NCBI RefSeq assembly: GCF_013371085.1
Contig: NZ_JABWCV010000010.1
Coordinates: 62,001 to 126,000 of the forward strand
DNA length: 64,000 nt
Reading direction: 5' to 3'
Origin: Vreelandella maris
GTDB lineage: Bacteria > Pseudomonadota > Gammaproteobacteria > Pseudomonadales > Halomonadaceae
Of the stretch, positions 15,944 to 26,684 are shown piece by piece; position 1 is the first letter of the stretch; each line of letters starts with the position of its first letter. The notes below the pieces were generated by a model. The model was not told the origin of the DNA and did not search any database. It saw nothing but the letters and a program-made list of their open reading frames with translations. Made by a program: the position numbers and the translations under genes.

Positions 15944-17485
15944 TCACAACAGAGCTGTTTGTAGGCTTTCCCAGGTTTTTTCGGCGATCCCGATGCCAGC
16001 GCCCGTCATTAATAGGTACGTTTGATCGACGCCAGCAGCATGCAGAGGCGCGGCTTCATCCTGAAAGTGAACGCCCGCAATTATGTGGCCGGTAAATCCC
16101 GCTTTGCGCAGTTCGCGAGTAGCAATCAATTTGCTTTCAAGTTCCGGGGTGGCCAGCGTGGCTGCCGCTAGATGGTTGATATTAAGATGATGCCAGAACC
16201 CCACATCCTCAATATCGCCATAAAACACTCGTCGTTGGTTGTTTATTTTATTGGGGTCTGAATCAATACCCACAGCAGATAACCCTTTATCAGTAAAAAA
16301 ATCGTAGGCGGCATTACCGGTTCGGCCCATACCCAGCACTAGAATGGTGGCGCTACCTAAATCCACTGGTTGTTCATCGGGATGGCGAGCGTGTCGTTCA
16401 AAACGCAGCAAGTTTTTTTCCCAACGATCAAAAAGCTGGTGGGCAATGCGGTTTAGCGGTGCTGCGATGACAAACGACAGGGCAACGGTAATCGCTAGCG
16501 GAACAAGCCACTCTTCTAAAATGCTGGCGGCAACAATTAAGCCAAACTCACTGTAAGCCGTTAGGCTCAAGCCTCCTAGAAAGGCATTGCGCGCTCTGAT
16601 GCGAAAAGCAATGAGAAGGGCGAAAAACAGCACCCCTTTAAGTGGCAGCAGAATAGCCAGGATTACTGCAAATAGCAGTGCTTCTTTATCGGGCAAACCT
16701 GCCATGCCAATCTGCAGAAAGAAGCTGATTAACAGTACTTCTTTAAGCCCCCATAGCGCCTTGGATAATTCTTGCGCGCGAGGGTGCTTTGCAAGTAGCA
16801 AGCCCATTACCAGGGCGCCTACCTCGGCGCTTAACCCCACGGCTTCGAAGCCCATACCAGCAACCGCAATGGCTAACACAGCACCTAATAGCACCAGAAG
16901 CTCATCGTGCTGAGCCATGTTCATTAGCCAATAAAGCACTGGGCGTAATAGCGGCAGCAAGAAAACTAGCAATGCCCAGGGGCTAGGGGAGTCACCGCTG
17001 TAGATACTGAGAACCGCTAAGGCAACCAAGTCTTGAATGATGAGAATGCCAATCGCAATACGGCCGTGTAGGGCACGTAGTTCGCGTTTGCTTTCGAGCA
17101 CTTTAGCGGCCAGAACCGTACTTGAGAAAGAGAGTGCAATCGCCAGAAGTATCGCTTTATCAAGGGGAAGCGAAAGAAAAATAACAAAACCTGCGGTAAA
17201 CAACAGGCAGGTAATTACTAGGTGTATAAAAGCGCTACCCAGCACTACGGGTTCTGCCAAACTGCGTATATTGAGTTTAAGGCCAATGGTAAACAGCAGT
17301 AGTAGCACCCCTAAATGAGCAAGATGCTCAAGCAGTGGGCCCGCATCGCTGGGTAGGCCAATACTGGGGCCAAAGGCATTAAGAGCAAACCCTGCTGCCA
17401 AGAACCCCACGAGGGGTGGCAGACTTAGCTGTCGTGCCGCGATGCCAAAGATTAACGCTACCGATAAAATAACTACTTCAAACAT
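15944..17485 (-). CDS. Kef-type cation:proton antiporter with RCK domain
   Basis: A 513-residue CPA2-family antiporter. About twelve hydrophobic segments fill residues 1-375. The C-terminal region is an RCK/TrkA-N nucleotide-binding domain (V-L-G-M-G-R-T-G near residue 390, D-S-D-P 25 residues later). Such proteins exchange K+ for H+ under nucleotide or redox control; this one is closest in layout to YbaL/KefB-like members. ATG 17485 is chosen for its AAGGGA site. It follows the K+ channel gene by 31 bp on the same strand, so the two are probably one transcript. Confidence 0.88.
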   Translation of the reverse strand: MFEVVILSVALIFGIAARQLSLPPLVGFLAAGFALNAFGPSIGLPSDAGPLLEHLAHLGVLLLLFTIGLKLNIRSLAEPVVLGSAFIHLVITCLLFTAGFVIFLSLPLDKAILLAIALSFSSTVLAAKVLESKRELRALHGRIAIGILIIQDLVALAVLSIYSGDSPSPWALLVFLLPLLRPVLYWLMNMAQHDELLVLLGAVLAIAVAGMGFEAVGLSAEVGALVMGLLLAKHPRAQELSKALWGLKEVLLISFFLQIGMAGLPDKEALLFAVILAILLPLKGVLFFALLIAFRIRARNAFLGGLSLTAYSEFGLIVAASILEEWLVPLAITVALSFVIAAPLNRIAHQLFDRWEKNLLRFERHARHPDEQPVDLGSATILVLGMGRTGNAAYDFFTDKGLSAVGIDSDPNKINNQRRVFYGDIEDVGFWHHLNINHLAAATLATPELESKLIATRELRKAGFTGHIIAGVHFQDEAAPLHAAGVDQTYLLMTGAGIGIAEKTWESLQTALL

Positions 17486-17516
17486 GCCGCATCCCTTGAG
17501 CGTGTAACAGCGCTGA

Positions 17517-17966
17517 CTATCTTCCAACCCGCCAGTGCTTTTGCATTTCTATAAAGGTGAAAGATGCTGACCAAGTGATCAGCACAAAACCGGTTAATGC
17601 CAACGTGCCATATAAAAAGCGCACCGGCCCAGTAGCATAAATATCGCCATAGCCCACAGTGGTATAGGTCACTGCAGAGAAAAAGATATAATCCAATACA
17701 TTAAAGCTGTCGTAACCTTGTAAAGCGCCAATGCTCAGCTGGTCGGTTAGCCACCAACCAGTGATCCCAAACAGCCAAATTTCGACTATGTGAGTCATCA
17801 ATACGCCAAACGCCATTCCGAGAATGCGTTGCCGATGCGGTCTTCGCGATGTTTCAATTTGGCGTGAGATAAGCCACAGAGCTTCGTAATGGAGCAGTAC
17901 CGCAATAACGACGACCACAAAGGTCGTTACCACAACGGCGATATGCTCAGGGTAGGGAATAGTCAT
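17517..17966 (-). CDS. Two-transmembrane potassium channel
   Basis: A 149-residue membrane protein with the K+ selectivity filter T-T-V-G-Y-G-D near residue 106. Hydrophobic segments lie before it (residues 8-30 and about 48-72) and after it (about 115-140). No cytoplasmic regulatory domain is present. The Ion_trans_2 family fits. It is the first gene of a pair with the Kef-type antiporter, suggesting coordinated K+ flux. Confidence 0.88.
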   Translation of the reverse strand: MTIPYPEHIAVVVTTFVVVVIAVLLHYEALWLISRQIETSRRPHRQRILGMAFGVLMTHIVEIWLFGITGWWLTDQLSIGALQGYDSFNVLDYIFFSAVTYTTVGYGDIYATGPVRFLYGTLALTGFVLITWSASFTFIEMQKHWRVGR

Positions 17967-18000
17967 CTACGCAATTATCAACTGGATTGACCGTTGCCAC

Positions 18001-18126
18001 TTAGCATAAACGAGTGCCCATCAGCAGCAAGTTAGCATCCGCCTGCTGCCAGCCCCACCATGCGAGCATCAAACAAGTCAGCAGCAGAAGTGCTGCGATG
18101 GCCTTAAGTAAAAAATGGATTGTCAT
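18001..18126 (-). CDS. Small membrane protein of 41 residues
   Basis: A short gene whose ATG overlaps the stop of the upstream MFS gene (ATGA at 18123-18126), the usual sign of translational coupling. The product starts M-T-I-H-F-L-L-K-A-I, has one hydrophobic segment (about residues 5-26 including L-L-L-L-T-C-L-M-L-A-W-W), and ends M-G-T-R-L-C. No family is recognised. It may be an accessory subunit of the transporter or an uncharacterised membrane peptide. Confidence 0.6.
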   Translation of the reverse strand: MTIHFLLKAIAALLLLTCLMLAWWGWQQADANLLLMGTRLC

Positions 18127-19331
18127 GTGGATACCGTTGTGGGCTGTGAGCGCTCTAGCGGCTTTTCGCTAATAAACCAATGCAGTGCAGCTGCGATGAC
18201 CGAGAGCACAATAGCAAGTTGCCACACTGTATTGTAGTGCCCGGTAAGGTCATAAAAATAGCCGCCCAGCCAAACGCCCATAAAAGAACCTAGCTGGTGA
18301 AATAGAAATACGATGCCGCCCAGCATGGATAGGTGGCGTACACCAAACACTGAAGCCACGATGCCATTGGTTAACGGAACGGTGGAGAGCCATAGTAACC
18401 CCATGGCGATACCAAATACGTACGCACTCACAGGGCTTAGCGGCAAATATACGAACGCCATAATCACCACGCCGCGAATCAAATAGAGCCAGGTTAGCAG
18501 CTTGGGTTTTGACCAAATGCCACCCATCCAGCCAGCGGTATAGGTGCCGACAATATTAAATAAACCCACTAACGCCAGCACCGTTGTTCCTACCTGAACG
18601 GCAAGACCGTTATCAAATAAGTAGCCGGGCAGGTGGACGGCAATAAACACCACCTGAAAACCACACACAAAGAAACCTAGGCAGAGTAGCCAAAAGCCTT
18701 TTTGGCTTGCTGCTTCGTTGAGCGCATCTTTAAGGCTTAGATCGGCGGCTGTTTTGGCCGAGGGCTTGTCACGTAACATCGCTCCCAAGGGAATGATGAT
18801 GGTGGCAATGGCAGCCATGGCCATCAACGCAGCGGCCCAACCTAGCCACTCAAGAAGCCCCAGCGTACCGGGCAGCATTGCGAATTGCCCAAACGAGCCC
18901 GCGGCGCTCACAATCCCCATGGCCATGCTGCGCTTTTCAGGCGCCACCGCGCGGCCAACAGCGCCCAAAATGACGGAGAACGTAGTGCCAGATAAGCCTA
19001 GGCCTATCAGAAGACCTGCGCTGACCGTCATGCCTAGCACTGAAGTGGAAAGGCTCATAAACAGCAGCCCCAAGGCATATAACAAGCCACCAACAACGAT
19101 AATCTTAGCCGCGCCGAAACGGTCAGCCAGCGCGCCGGTAAAGGGTTGTGATAAACCCCAAACCAGGTTTTGTAACGCGAGGGCGAAAGCAAACACACCG
19201 CGCCCCCAGCCTAGCTCGCTGCTGAGTGGCTCCATAAAAAGCCCAAAACCATGACGTAACCCCATGGCAGTGGAGATAACCAAACTTCCCAGGATAATCA
19301 ATAGCAGTGAGTGGCGACGAATGAGAGCCAT
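18123..19331 (-). CDS. Major facilitator superfamily transporter
   Basis: A 402-residue protein with about twelve membrane helices in two bundles separated by a charged loop near residues 190-215. It has G-A-L-A-D-R-F-G-A after helix 2, the usual MFS loop. G-L-R-H-G-F-G-L-F-M in helix 1 recalls monocarboxylate-type MFS proteins, but the substrate cannot be inferred. It is followed by the coupled 41-residue membrane protein. Confidence 0.85.
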   Translation of the reverse strand: MALIRRHSLLLIILGSLVISTAMGLRHGFGLFMEPLSSELGWGRGVFAFALALQNLVWGLSQPFTGALADRFGAAKIIVVGGLLYALGLLFMSLSTSVLGMTVSAGLLIGLGLSGTTFSVILGAVGRAVAPEKRSMAMGIVSAAGSFGQFAMLPGTLGLLEWLGWAAALMAMAAIATIIIPLGAMLRDKPSAKTAADLSLKDALNEAASQKGFWLLCLGFFVCGFQVVFIAVHLPGYLFDNGLAVQVGTTVLALVGLFNIVGTYTAGWMGGIWSKPKLLTWLYLIRGVVIMAFVYLPLSPVSAYVFGIAMGLLWLSTVPLTNGIVASVFGVRHLSMLGGIVFLFHQLGSFMGVWLGGYFYDLTGHYNTVWQLAIVLSVIAAALHWFISEKPLERSQPTTVST

Positions 19332-19496
19332 GATGTTCTCTTTATTTGCAGGCTTAGCGTTTGTTCACTATCGCATGAGTCGTGGGGGTTTAGAAGCTAG
19401 GAATAGCCTGAGACGCAATGTTAGTTTTACCCATTTAATCTGCTAAAATCCGCCCCTTTCGCCTTTAGTGACCTCTCAATAACTCTAGGGATCTTC

Positions 19497-20846
19497 ATGA
19501 ATGCAGTAATTCTTGCGGTGCTGGTGATGGTGGCACTGTCGCTGGCCCGTGTCTCGGTGGTATTCGCCCTTGTGGTGGGCGCGTTAGTGGGTGGTTTGGT
19601 GGGCGGTTTATCGCTTGAGCAAACGCTTGGTGCTTTTAATGAAGGCGTCGGTGGCGGGGCTCAAGTGGCACTGGCTTATGCCACCTTGGGGGCCTTCGCG
19701 GTAGCTATTTCCCGCTCAGGGTTGCCGGACATGCTGGCCAATCGATTGATTACGCTGCTGGGCAAAGAAGAGGCTACGATTGCGCATCAGGCGCGAGTCA
19801 AAATGCTGCTGTTAACGGCGGTACTGCTGGTGGCAATCTCTTCACAGAACGCTATCCCGGTGCATATCGCCTTTATACCGGTACTGGTTCCACCGCTGTT
19901 AACGGTGATGAACCGCTTGAAGCTTGACCGACGTGCGGTAGCGTGTGCACTCACCTTTGGCTTGACGGCGCCTTATATGTTGCTGCCGGTGGGGTTCGGG
20001 GCGATCTTCCTAAACGACATTCTGCTGGCAAACTTAAATAGCGCTGGCGAACCGTTGGGTTTGGAGATTACCCGGAGCATGGTGCCGATGGCCATGGCTA
20101 TTCCGGTAGGTGGCATGGCGCTTGGGTTAATCGTGGCACTGCTATGGAGTTACCGCCGCCCGCGGGAATACCAAGTGCAAGACATCGCTAATCGCCACGT
20201 GACTGAAGAACATAAGCCTGCTGAGCCACATATGTTGGGGCTGGTGATGTCAGGGGTGGCTATTGTTGCCGCGCTCGGCCTGCAGCTGTATAGCGGCTCA
20301 ATGATCCTGGGGGGCTTGGTGGGTATTGGTCTGCTTTCCATGGGCGGTATCTTTAAGTGGCGTGAGGCAGACGATCTGTTCACCAGCGGTATGCGGATGA
20401 TGGCGCTGATTGGTTTTATCATGATTTCTGCGGCGGGCTTTGCGGAAGTGATGAAAACCACGGGAGAGATTGACGCACTGGTGTCGGGGGCTTTCGCTCT
20501 ATTTGGCGATAATCGCGGTTTGGCCGCCCTGGTAATGTTGTTGGTAGGGTTGTTTATTACCTTAGGTATTGGTTCATCGTTCTCTACCATTCCTATTATC
20601 GCGGCGATTTTTGTGCCGTTGGCGGTACAGTTTGGTTTTTCGCCCATGGCAACGGTGGTGTTGGTAGGTACGGCAGCCGCGTTGGGTGATGCGGGCTCAC
20701 CAGCGTCCGATTCAACCTTGGGGCCGACTTCAGGCCTGAACGTTGATCGCCAACATGATCATATGTGGGACAGTGTGGTGCCAACGTTTCTGCACTACAA
20801 CATTCCGTTAGTGGGCTTTGGCTGGCTAGCGGCGATGATGCTCTAA
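19497..20846 (+). CDS. NhaC/YuiF-family transporter (Na+/H+ antiporter or histidine transporter type)
   Basis: A 449-residue membrane protein with about twelve hydrophobic segments. [12 protein letters not shown] and the C-terminal [20 protein letters not shown] are typical of the Na+/H+ antiporter-like YuiF group of the ion transporter superfamily. Some members are reported as amino-acid (histidine) permeases, so the substrate stays open. The gene starts 166 bp from the divergent MFS gene and ends before a strong terminator. Confidence 0.82.
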   Translation: MNAVILAVLVMVALSLARVSVVFALVVGALVGGLVGGLSLEQTLGAFNEGVGGGAQVALAYATLGAFAVAISRSGLPDMLANRLITLLGKEEATIAHQARVKMLLLTAVLLVAISSQNAIPVHIAFIPVLVPPLLTVMNRLKLDRRAVACALTFGLTAPYMLLPVGFGAIFLNDILLANLNSAGEPLGLEITRSMVPMAMAIPVGGMALGLIVALLWSYRRPREYQVQDIANRHVTEEHKPAEPHMLGLVMSGVAIVAALGLQLYSGSMILGGLVGIGLLSMGGIFKWREADDLFTSGMRMMALIGFIMISAAGFAEVMKTTGEIDALVSGAFALFGDNRGLAALVMLLVGLFITLGIGSSFSTIPIIAAIFVPLAVQFGFSPMATVVLVGTAAALGDAGSPASDSTLGPTSGLNVDRQHDHMWDSVVPTFLHYNIPLVGFGWLAAMML

Positions 20847-20880
20847 AGACCTCGCTGTAAAACGGCTATTTTAGAGCCAT

Positions 20881-20908
20881 AAAGGGACAACGCTGGTTGT
20901 CCCTTTTT
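20881..20908. terminator. Intrinsic terminator between the NhaC-like gene and trmJ
   Basis: AAAGGGACAAC, loop GCTG, GTTGTCCCTTTTT: an 11-bp stem with a T run on the plus strand. The A run on the left side lets it serve the convergent trmJ too. Confidence 0.9.
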
Positions 20909-20920
20909 CAATTTAGCTCG

Positions 20921-21655
20921 TTATTGTTTAGGTAGGTGAGACTCAAACGCGCTTAATAGCCCTCGCAACAGTGAAAGCTCTTTGCGGCTAGGTTGGGCAC
21001 GGGCGAAGAGTGCTTGCAGCTGCTCTTCGGTGCGGGCGTGGGGCTGAGTTAAAAAGCCGCTCTCCTGCATTAAACGGCCTAGATGCGCTTGAAAGTGTAG
21101 AAACTGTTCGCGGCTGGGCGGTGTTGCCTCCAGCGGGCGCTGGTAACTAAAGCCGCTATCTTCTCCTTTACGCCAAGCGCGGTGTACTTCATAAGCAAGA
21201 ATCTGCACCGCCTGGGATAAATTCAGAATGCCGTAATCAGGGTTGGCGGGGATGCTCACCTGATGCGTGCAGCAGCGGATTTCATCGTTAGTCAGCCCGG
21301 AACGTTCTCGTCCAAACACCAGTGCCACTGGCGCCGTTTGTGCATTCTGAATAACGGCTGCCGCCATCTCATCGGGTTCGTCAAAGTGGGGCAAGGGCAG
21401 GCTGCGCAAGCGTGCGCTAGCACCAACCACCTGAACGCAGTCGTTAACCGCTTTCTCCAATGTTGTCACTACCCGTGCATTGTCCAAAACATCGGTGGCC
21501 CCTGCGGAAAGGCGAGTGGCTTCTTCATCAGGAAACATACGCGGATTAACCAGCACCAGCTCGGTTAAGCCCATGGTTTTCATGGCCCGCGCCGCAGCGC
21601 CGATATTGCCGGGGTGAAAGGTCTGAACGAGTACAATACGAATATGCTGCAACAT
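20921..21655 (-). CDS. trmJ: tRNA (cytidine/uridine-32-2'-O-)-methyltransferase
   Basis: A 244-residue SPOUT-class methyltransferase that methylates the ribose of tRNA position 32. The N-terminal R-I-V-L-V-Q-T-F-H-P-G-N-I-G-A-A-A-R-A-M, the middle F-G-R-E-R-S-G-L-T-N-D-E and the knot motif N-L-S-Q-A-V-Q-I-L-A-Y-E are family signatures. A C-terminal helical extension is present, as in E. coli TrmJ. ATG 21655 gives the standard N-terminus; a longer frame upstream has no family similarity. Confidence 0.93.
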   Translation of the reverse strand: MLQHIRIVLVQTFHPGNIGAAARAMKTMGLTELVLVNPRMFPDEEATRLSAGATDVLDNARVVTTLEKAVNDCVQVVGASARLRSLPLPHFDEPDEMAAAVIQNAQTAPVALVFGRERSGLTNDEIRCCTHQVSIPANPDYGILNLSQAVQILAYEVHRAWRKGEDSGFSYQRPLEATPPSREQFLHFQAHLGRLMQESGFLTQPHARTEEQLQALFARAQPSRKELSLLRGLLSAFESHLPKQ

Positions 21656-21759
21656 GCGCTGATTTCGCCCTATAGCCTTATAAAAATCGCGCTGATAGTA
21701 CCACGTTAGCTGTGCGCAATGGGGCTGGAGGCAATGAGTCGAACGACCCACAAAAACGC

Positions 21760-21786
21760 AACAACCCCGCACAAGGCGGGGTTGTT
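21760..21786 (-). terminator. Intrinsic terminator of groSL
   Basis: AACAACCCCGC and GCGGGGTTGTT form an 11-bp stem with a 5-base loop. On the minus strand it is followed by GCGTTTTTG. Confidence 0.85.
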
Positions 21787-21835
21787 GGTGACTACCTTAA
21801 TTGCTAGCAGTCTTGAGCATAGGGCTCAGGGTGCA

Positions 21836-23491
<1,656 letters not shown>

Positions 23492-23562
23492 CTAAATTGA
23501 ATGCAAAACGTGAAAGTAAATAATCGAGGCGCTCATCAATCAAATGTGAGCCGCAACGACTG

Positions 23563-23856
23563 TTAGCCTTCAACAACCGCAAGAATATCGGCTTCGCTCA
23601 TGATCAAGACTTCTTCGCCGTCGACTTTTTGTTTCTCGACGCCATAGCCATCTTTAAAGATCACGTTATCGCCAACTTTAACGTCGAGAGGACGGACATC
23701 GCCATTTTCGAGAATGCGGCCATTACCGACAGCAAGAATTTCGCCACGCGTCGGCTTTTCTGCTGCATTGCCCGGAAGCACGATGCCGCCTGCAGTTTTC
23801 TGCTCTTCTTCAACGCGACGGACGATGACACGATCGTGCAAAGGACGGATATTCAT
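23563..23856 (-). CDS. groS: Co-chaperonin GroES (10 kDa)
   Basis: A 97-residue lid of the GroEL chamber. It starts [12 protein letters not shown], has the mobile-loop region T-A-G-G-I-V-L-P and ends with the I-L-A-V family tail. The start has a CAGGAG site. The leader carries a strong hairpin (23912-23936); a canonical sigma-32 promoter was not identified. Confidence 0.98.
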   Translation of the reverse strand: MNIRPLHDRVIVRRVEEEQKTAGGIVLPGNAAEKPTRGEILAVGNGRILENGDVRPLDVKVGDNVIFKDGYGVEKQKVDGEEVLIMSEADILAVVEG

Positions 23857-23911
23857 TCACGTTCTCCTGAGTATGGTTGAAGCCCTGGTAGGGGCGGTTA
23901 GTCTAAAAGTG

Positions 23912-23956
23912 TTCTCGAGGGAGTAACCCGCGAGAAGCGAAGACTTTACAGTCTTC
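23912..23956 (-). promoter_or_regulatory. Inverted repeats in the groES upstream region
   Basis: Two perfect or nearly perfect inverted repeats lie side by side. TTCTCG-x-GGG pairs with CCC-x-CGAGAA (23912-23936, 5-base loop). GAAGACT pairs with AGTCTTC (23939-23956, loop TTAC). They are not the CIRCE element. They could be leader structure, an operator, or the terminator of a short transcript. Confidence 0.45.
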
Positions 23957-24090
23957 ATTGTTAATGGCAGCTACCGTCTAGATCGCTGCCGAATTTGTGT
24001 GCTGGGTGAAAAATGGGGGCTGCGGTTGGCCTTTCAAGGGGGCGAGTAAGAAAAAATTGCTTTTTTAGCGATTTTCTTTCAGTCCGAGCC

Positions 24091-24576
24091 TTAGTCGCGG
24101 CGTGGGGGCTCATCTCGGCTAATAAAATCACCTTCAATCGGGCCTTCGTGTTGGGAGGTGTTTGGGTTGCGGTAGCCATTTGGCCGAGCCGAGGAAGCGT
24201 TGGGGTCTTGCTGCTGGCTGGCGATCTTTTTCAGCCCTAGCCAAGTAAGTGCTTTAAACATCAATTGGCGTGCGCTAGGTATCAGGCACGCAAGGCCCAG
24301 CGCATCGGATAAAAAGCCTGGCGCCATTAATAAGGCACCACCAAAAATAAGCGCGGCGCCGGTCAATAGCTCACTAGAAGGGATTTCACCGACCTGCATA
24401 CGCTGACGTGCGCGAGCAAAGGTTGATACGCCTTCTTTACGAATAAGATGTAACCCGGCAAAGCCTGTGCCAAGCACTAGGAGTAGGGTAGTGAGTAACC
24501 CTATTTGGCTACCAATCGAAAAAAGCACCACAAAATCAAGTAGGGTGAACAGTGATATAAAAATAAGAATGGGCAT
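24091..24576 (-). CDS. fxsA: FxsA family inner-membrane protein
   Basis: A 161-residue protein with two or three hydrophobic segments in residues 1-110. The FxsA signature G-T-G-F-A-G-L-H-L-I-R-K-E-G and A-P-G-F-L-S-D-A-L-G is clear. The C-terminal 50 residues are polar and variable. In E. coli, FxsA overproduction relieves exclusion of phage T7 by the F plasmid; its normal job is unknown. Its location just upstream of groSL is conserved in gammaproteobacteria. Confidence 0.93.
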   Translation of the reverse strand: MPILIFISLFTLLDFVVLFSIGSQIGLLTTLLLVLGTGFAGLHLIRKEGVSTFARARQRMQVGEIPSSELLTGAALIFGGALLMAPGFLSDALGLACLIPSARQLMFKALTWLGLKKIASQQQDPNASSARPNGYRNPNTSQHEGPIEGDFISRDEPPRRD

Positions 24577-24767
24577 GACTAACTCCAGAAAACGCTATAA
24601 ATAGCGACTCGATAACCGTCGTAATTGCGTAATATGGTGACATAAATATAAATAGCAAGCAGCTAACATTGCGCCTTCCAGCGGCGATGTAGCTCGATTA
24701 ATGCTCATAATTCCTCTATGCTGCAATGCACAATGAAGCTGGTTGTATTTCTCGTAAGGAGTCAACA

Positions 24768-25529
24768 ATGGTACTTGCCGATAAAGTAATCGCCGTCACC
24801 GGTGGGGCGCGTGGGTTGGGTTATGCCATGGCGCTGCGCCTGGGTAAGCAGGGTGCACGCATGGCGCTGTTGGATATGAGCGCTGAAGCGTTGGATCAAG
24901 CGGTATCAGCACTTTCTTCAGAAGGTGTCGATGCGCAAGCCTTTGTAGTGAATGTGGCAGAAGAGGCTTCTGTGACTCAAGCGTTTGCCGATATTGCTCA
25001 GCGTATGGGGCCGATCAGCGGTTGCGTTAATAACGCGGGGATTACTCAGGATGCACTACTGGTAAAGGCCAAAGAGGGGCAAGTGGAAAAACGCATGTCG
25101 TTGGAGGCATGGCAAAATGTCATTAACGTCAATTTAACCGGCGTTTTTCTGTGTGGTCGCGAGGCTGCCACGCAGATGATTGAAGCAGGGTATGAGGGTG
25201 TGATTGTTAATATCTCCAGCATTTCCCGAGCAGGAAATATGGGGCAAAGCAACTATGCCGCTGCCAAAGCAGGCGTACATGCGCTAACGGTCACCTGGAG
25301 CAAAGAGTTAGCGCGCTATGGTATTCGAACAGGTACCGTGGCCCCAGGGTTTGTGGCTACCGAAATGACCGCCTCAATGCGGCCCGATATGTTGGAACGT
25401 ATCTCATCAAGCGTGCCGCTAAAACGCCTGGGTGAGCCGGATGACATTGCTCAAAGCGTTGCATTTATTCTTGAAAACGACTACTTCACCGGGCGTATTA
25501 TTGAATGCGATGGTGGGTTGCGGCTGTAG
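24768..25529 (+). CDS. SDR-family oxidoreductase (FabG-like)
   Basis: A 253-residue NAD(P)-dependent short-chain dehydrogenase. The dinucleotide site T-G-G-A-R-G-L-G is near residue 10, N-N-A-G near residue 86, the catalytic Ser is in N-I-S-S-I-S, and Y-A-A-A-K supplies Tyr and Lys. ATG 24768 follows an AAGGAG site. FabG-like proteins reduce 3-oxoacyl substrates; whether this one serves fatty acid, acetoacetyl-CoA or another substrate is not clear. It stands alone, not in a fab cluster. Confidence 0.85.
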   Translation: MVLADKVIAVTGGARGLGYAMALRLGKQGARMALLDMSAEALDQAVSALSSEGVDAQAFVVNVAEEASVTQAFADIAQRMGPISGCVNNAGITQDALLVKAKEGQVEKRMSLEAWQNVINVNLTGVFLCGREAATQMIEAGYEGVIVNISSISRAGNMGQSNYAAAKAGVHALTVTWSKELARYGIRTGTVAPGFVATEMTASMRPDMLERISSSVPLKRLGEPDDIAQSVAFILENDYFTGRIIECDGGLRL

Positions 25530-25550
25530 CATTTGCTTGCTGTAACAAGA

Positions 25551-25576
25551 ATGGGCGGCCTAGCATGGCCGCCCAT
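25551..25576 (+). terminator. Hairpin after the SDR gene
   Basis: ATGGGCGGCC, loop TAGCAT, GGCCGCCCAT: a perfect 10-bp GC-rich stem 22 bp after the stop. No T run follows, so it may act as a weak or Rho-assisted terminator or as a 3'-end stabiliser. Confidence 0.55.
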
Positions 25577-25639
25577 CGTTCACGATTAAAAGAGCCCACT
25601 TAAAAGGCCATGCTTAAAATCTGTTCTTAAAGACCGAGC

Positions 25640-26626
25640 TTAAAAATAGTCGCGGCTAATTTCTCGCTGAAAATACATCTCCAAGCGCAGTGTCATGGCC
25701 CAGCGTGGGTCATAGCTAACATCGCGTTGAAAATGCAGCTCCGGAATCACATCGGCAAATAAAATGCCCTTATGGATGTCCCGGCGATAGCGTGTTTGCA
25801 GGTAATAATTGGTCATGCGGGGATTTGAGGCGCTTTCACCGATGGCAATCGCTGAGTAGCGCAGTGCGCTGCGGTGGTTAATGCGGTGATTGATTTCGGC
25901 AATTTCACTGTATTCCAGCTTATCTTCCTCTTCGCGCCACTGAACCGTAGAAATAAACCGCAAATGGCGGCGTTCGCTCAATTGGCGGCCGATATCCCAG
26001 CGCGTTCGTGCTGAATAGCCTTCATTGTTAAACCAGGAAACCCGGTTATTCGATTCAAGCTGCCAAGGCCCTTCACCAAGCTGCCACAGCCGTTCGCTGG
26101 TAAAGCGGACATAAGGGTCCAGAGGGAGGCGCAGACGAATACCAGCGCCAACGCGGTTGCTCCAATTTTCGCGCTTGTCACGACTTTCTAGCCAATCCAG
26201 GCCTAGCGTAGAGCTACGGCGGTCGCGCTGGTCATTGGCAAGACGCCCTGACCCTTGCTCTTCAAGAGTGCCTTGCGACTCTTCAGGATCACTCTCGATA
26301 ATCAGGCGTAAGCGTTCTTCTGAGGTAGGTAGATCGATACGGTAACGAAGTGAAGTATCGCCCCGCGTACCATCCCCCTCCATCCAATCGATTTCTTGGC
26401 CAAAACGAAGATAAGACTCGTTTTTGGTCTGCATATGGTCGCCAGTGCCAAAGAAACCATCAATTTGGCGCGACGTGTTATCCACCCAATTGCCGACACT
26501 TTCACGAAACGGTTCAACGTGCTCTTCCGCCCAGGCAGGTAGGTCACTGTCATCCTCTTCGGCATAAGCGCTAGTCGCAACCGTGGTCATTATGCCGAGC
26601 CAGCAGAAGGTTAGGATTTTATGCAT
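25640..26626 (-). CDS. Predicted outer-membrane beta-barrel protein
   Basis: A 328-residue exported protein of unknown function. It has a clear signal peptide (residues 1-22, cleaved after A-Y-A). The rest is rich in alternating polar/hydrophobic strands such as S-L-R-Y-R-I-D-L and Y-Y-L-Q-T-R-Y-R. The chain ends in Y-F, the aromatic C-terminus used for outer-membrane insertion. An acidic, tryptophan-containing segment follows the signal. It is monocistronic by spacing (58 bp to the next gene, same strand). Confidence 0.65.
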   Translation of the reverse strand: MHKILTFCWLGIMTTVATSAYAEEDDSDLPAWAEEHVEPFRESVGNWVDNTSRQIDGFFGTGDHMQTKNESYLRFGQEIDWMEGDGTRGDTSLRYRIDLPTSEERLRLIIESDPEESQGTLEEQGSGRLANDQRDRRSSTLGLDWLESRDKRENWSNRVGAGIRLRLPLDPYVRFTSERLWQLGEGPWQLESNNRVSWFNNEGYSARTRWDIGRQLSERRHLRFISTVQWREEEDKLEYSEIAEINHRINHRSALRYSAIAIGESASNPRMTNYYLQTRYRRDIHKGILFADVIPELHFQRDVSYDPRWAMTLRLEMYFQREISRDYF

Positions 26627-26684
26627 CGAATGGTCTCAATTAAAGGTGCTCGCTGTTCAATATCAGCTTTGCAAAGGTAATGGT

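Noticed and set aside
16344-17318. Several plus-strand open frames opposite the Kef-type gene
   Set aside because: They are shadows of a GC-rich membrane-protein gene with no independent start signals or family similarity.
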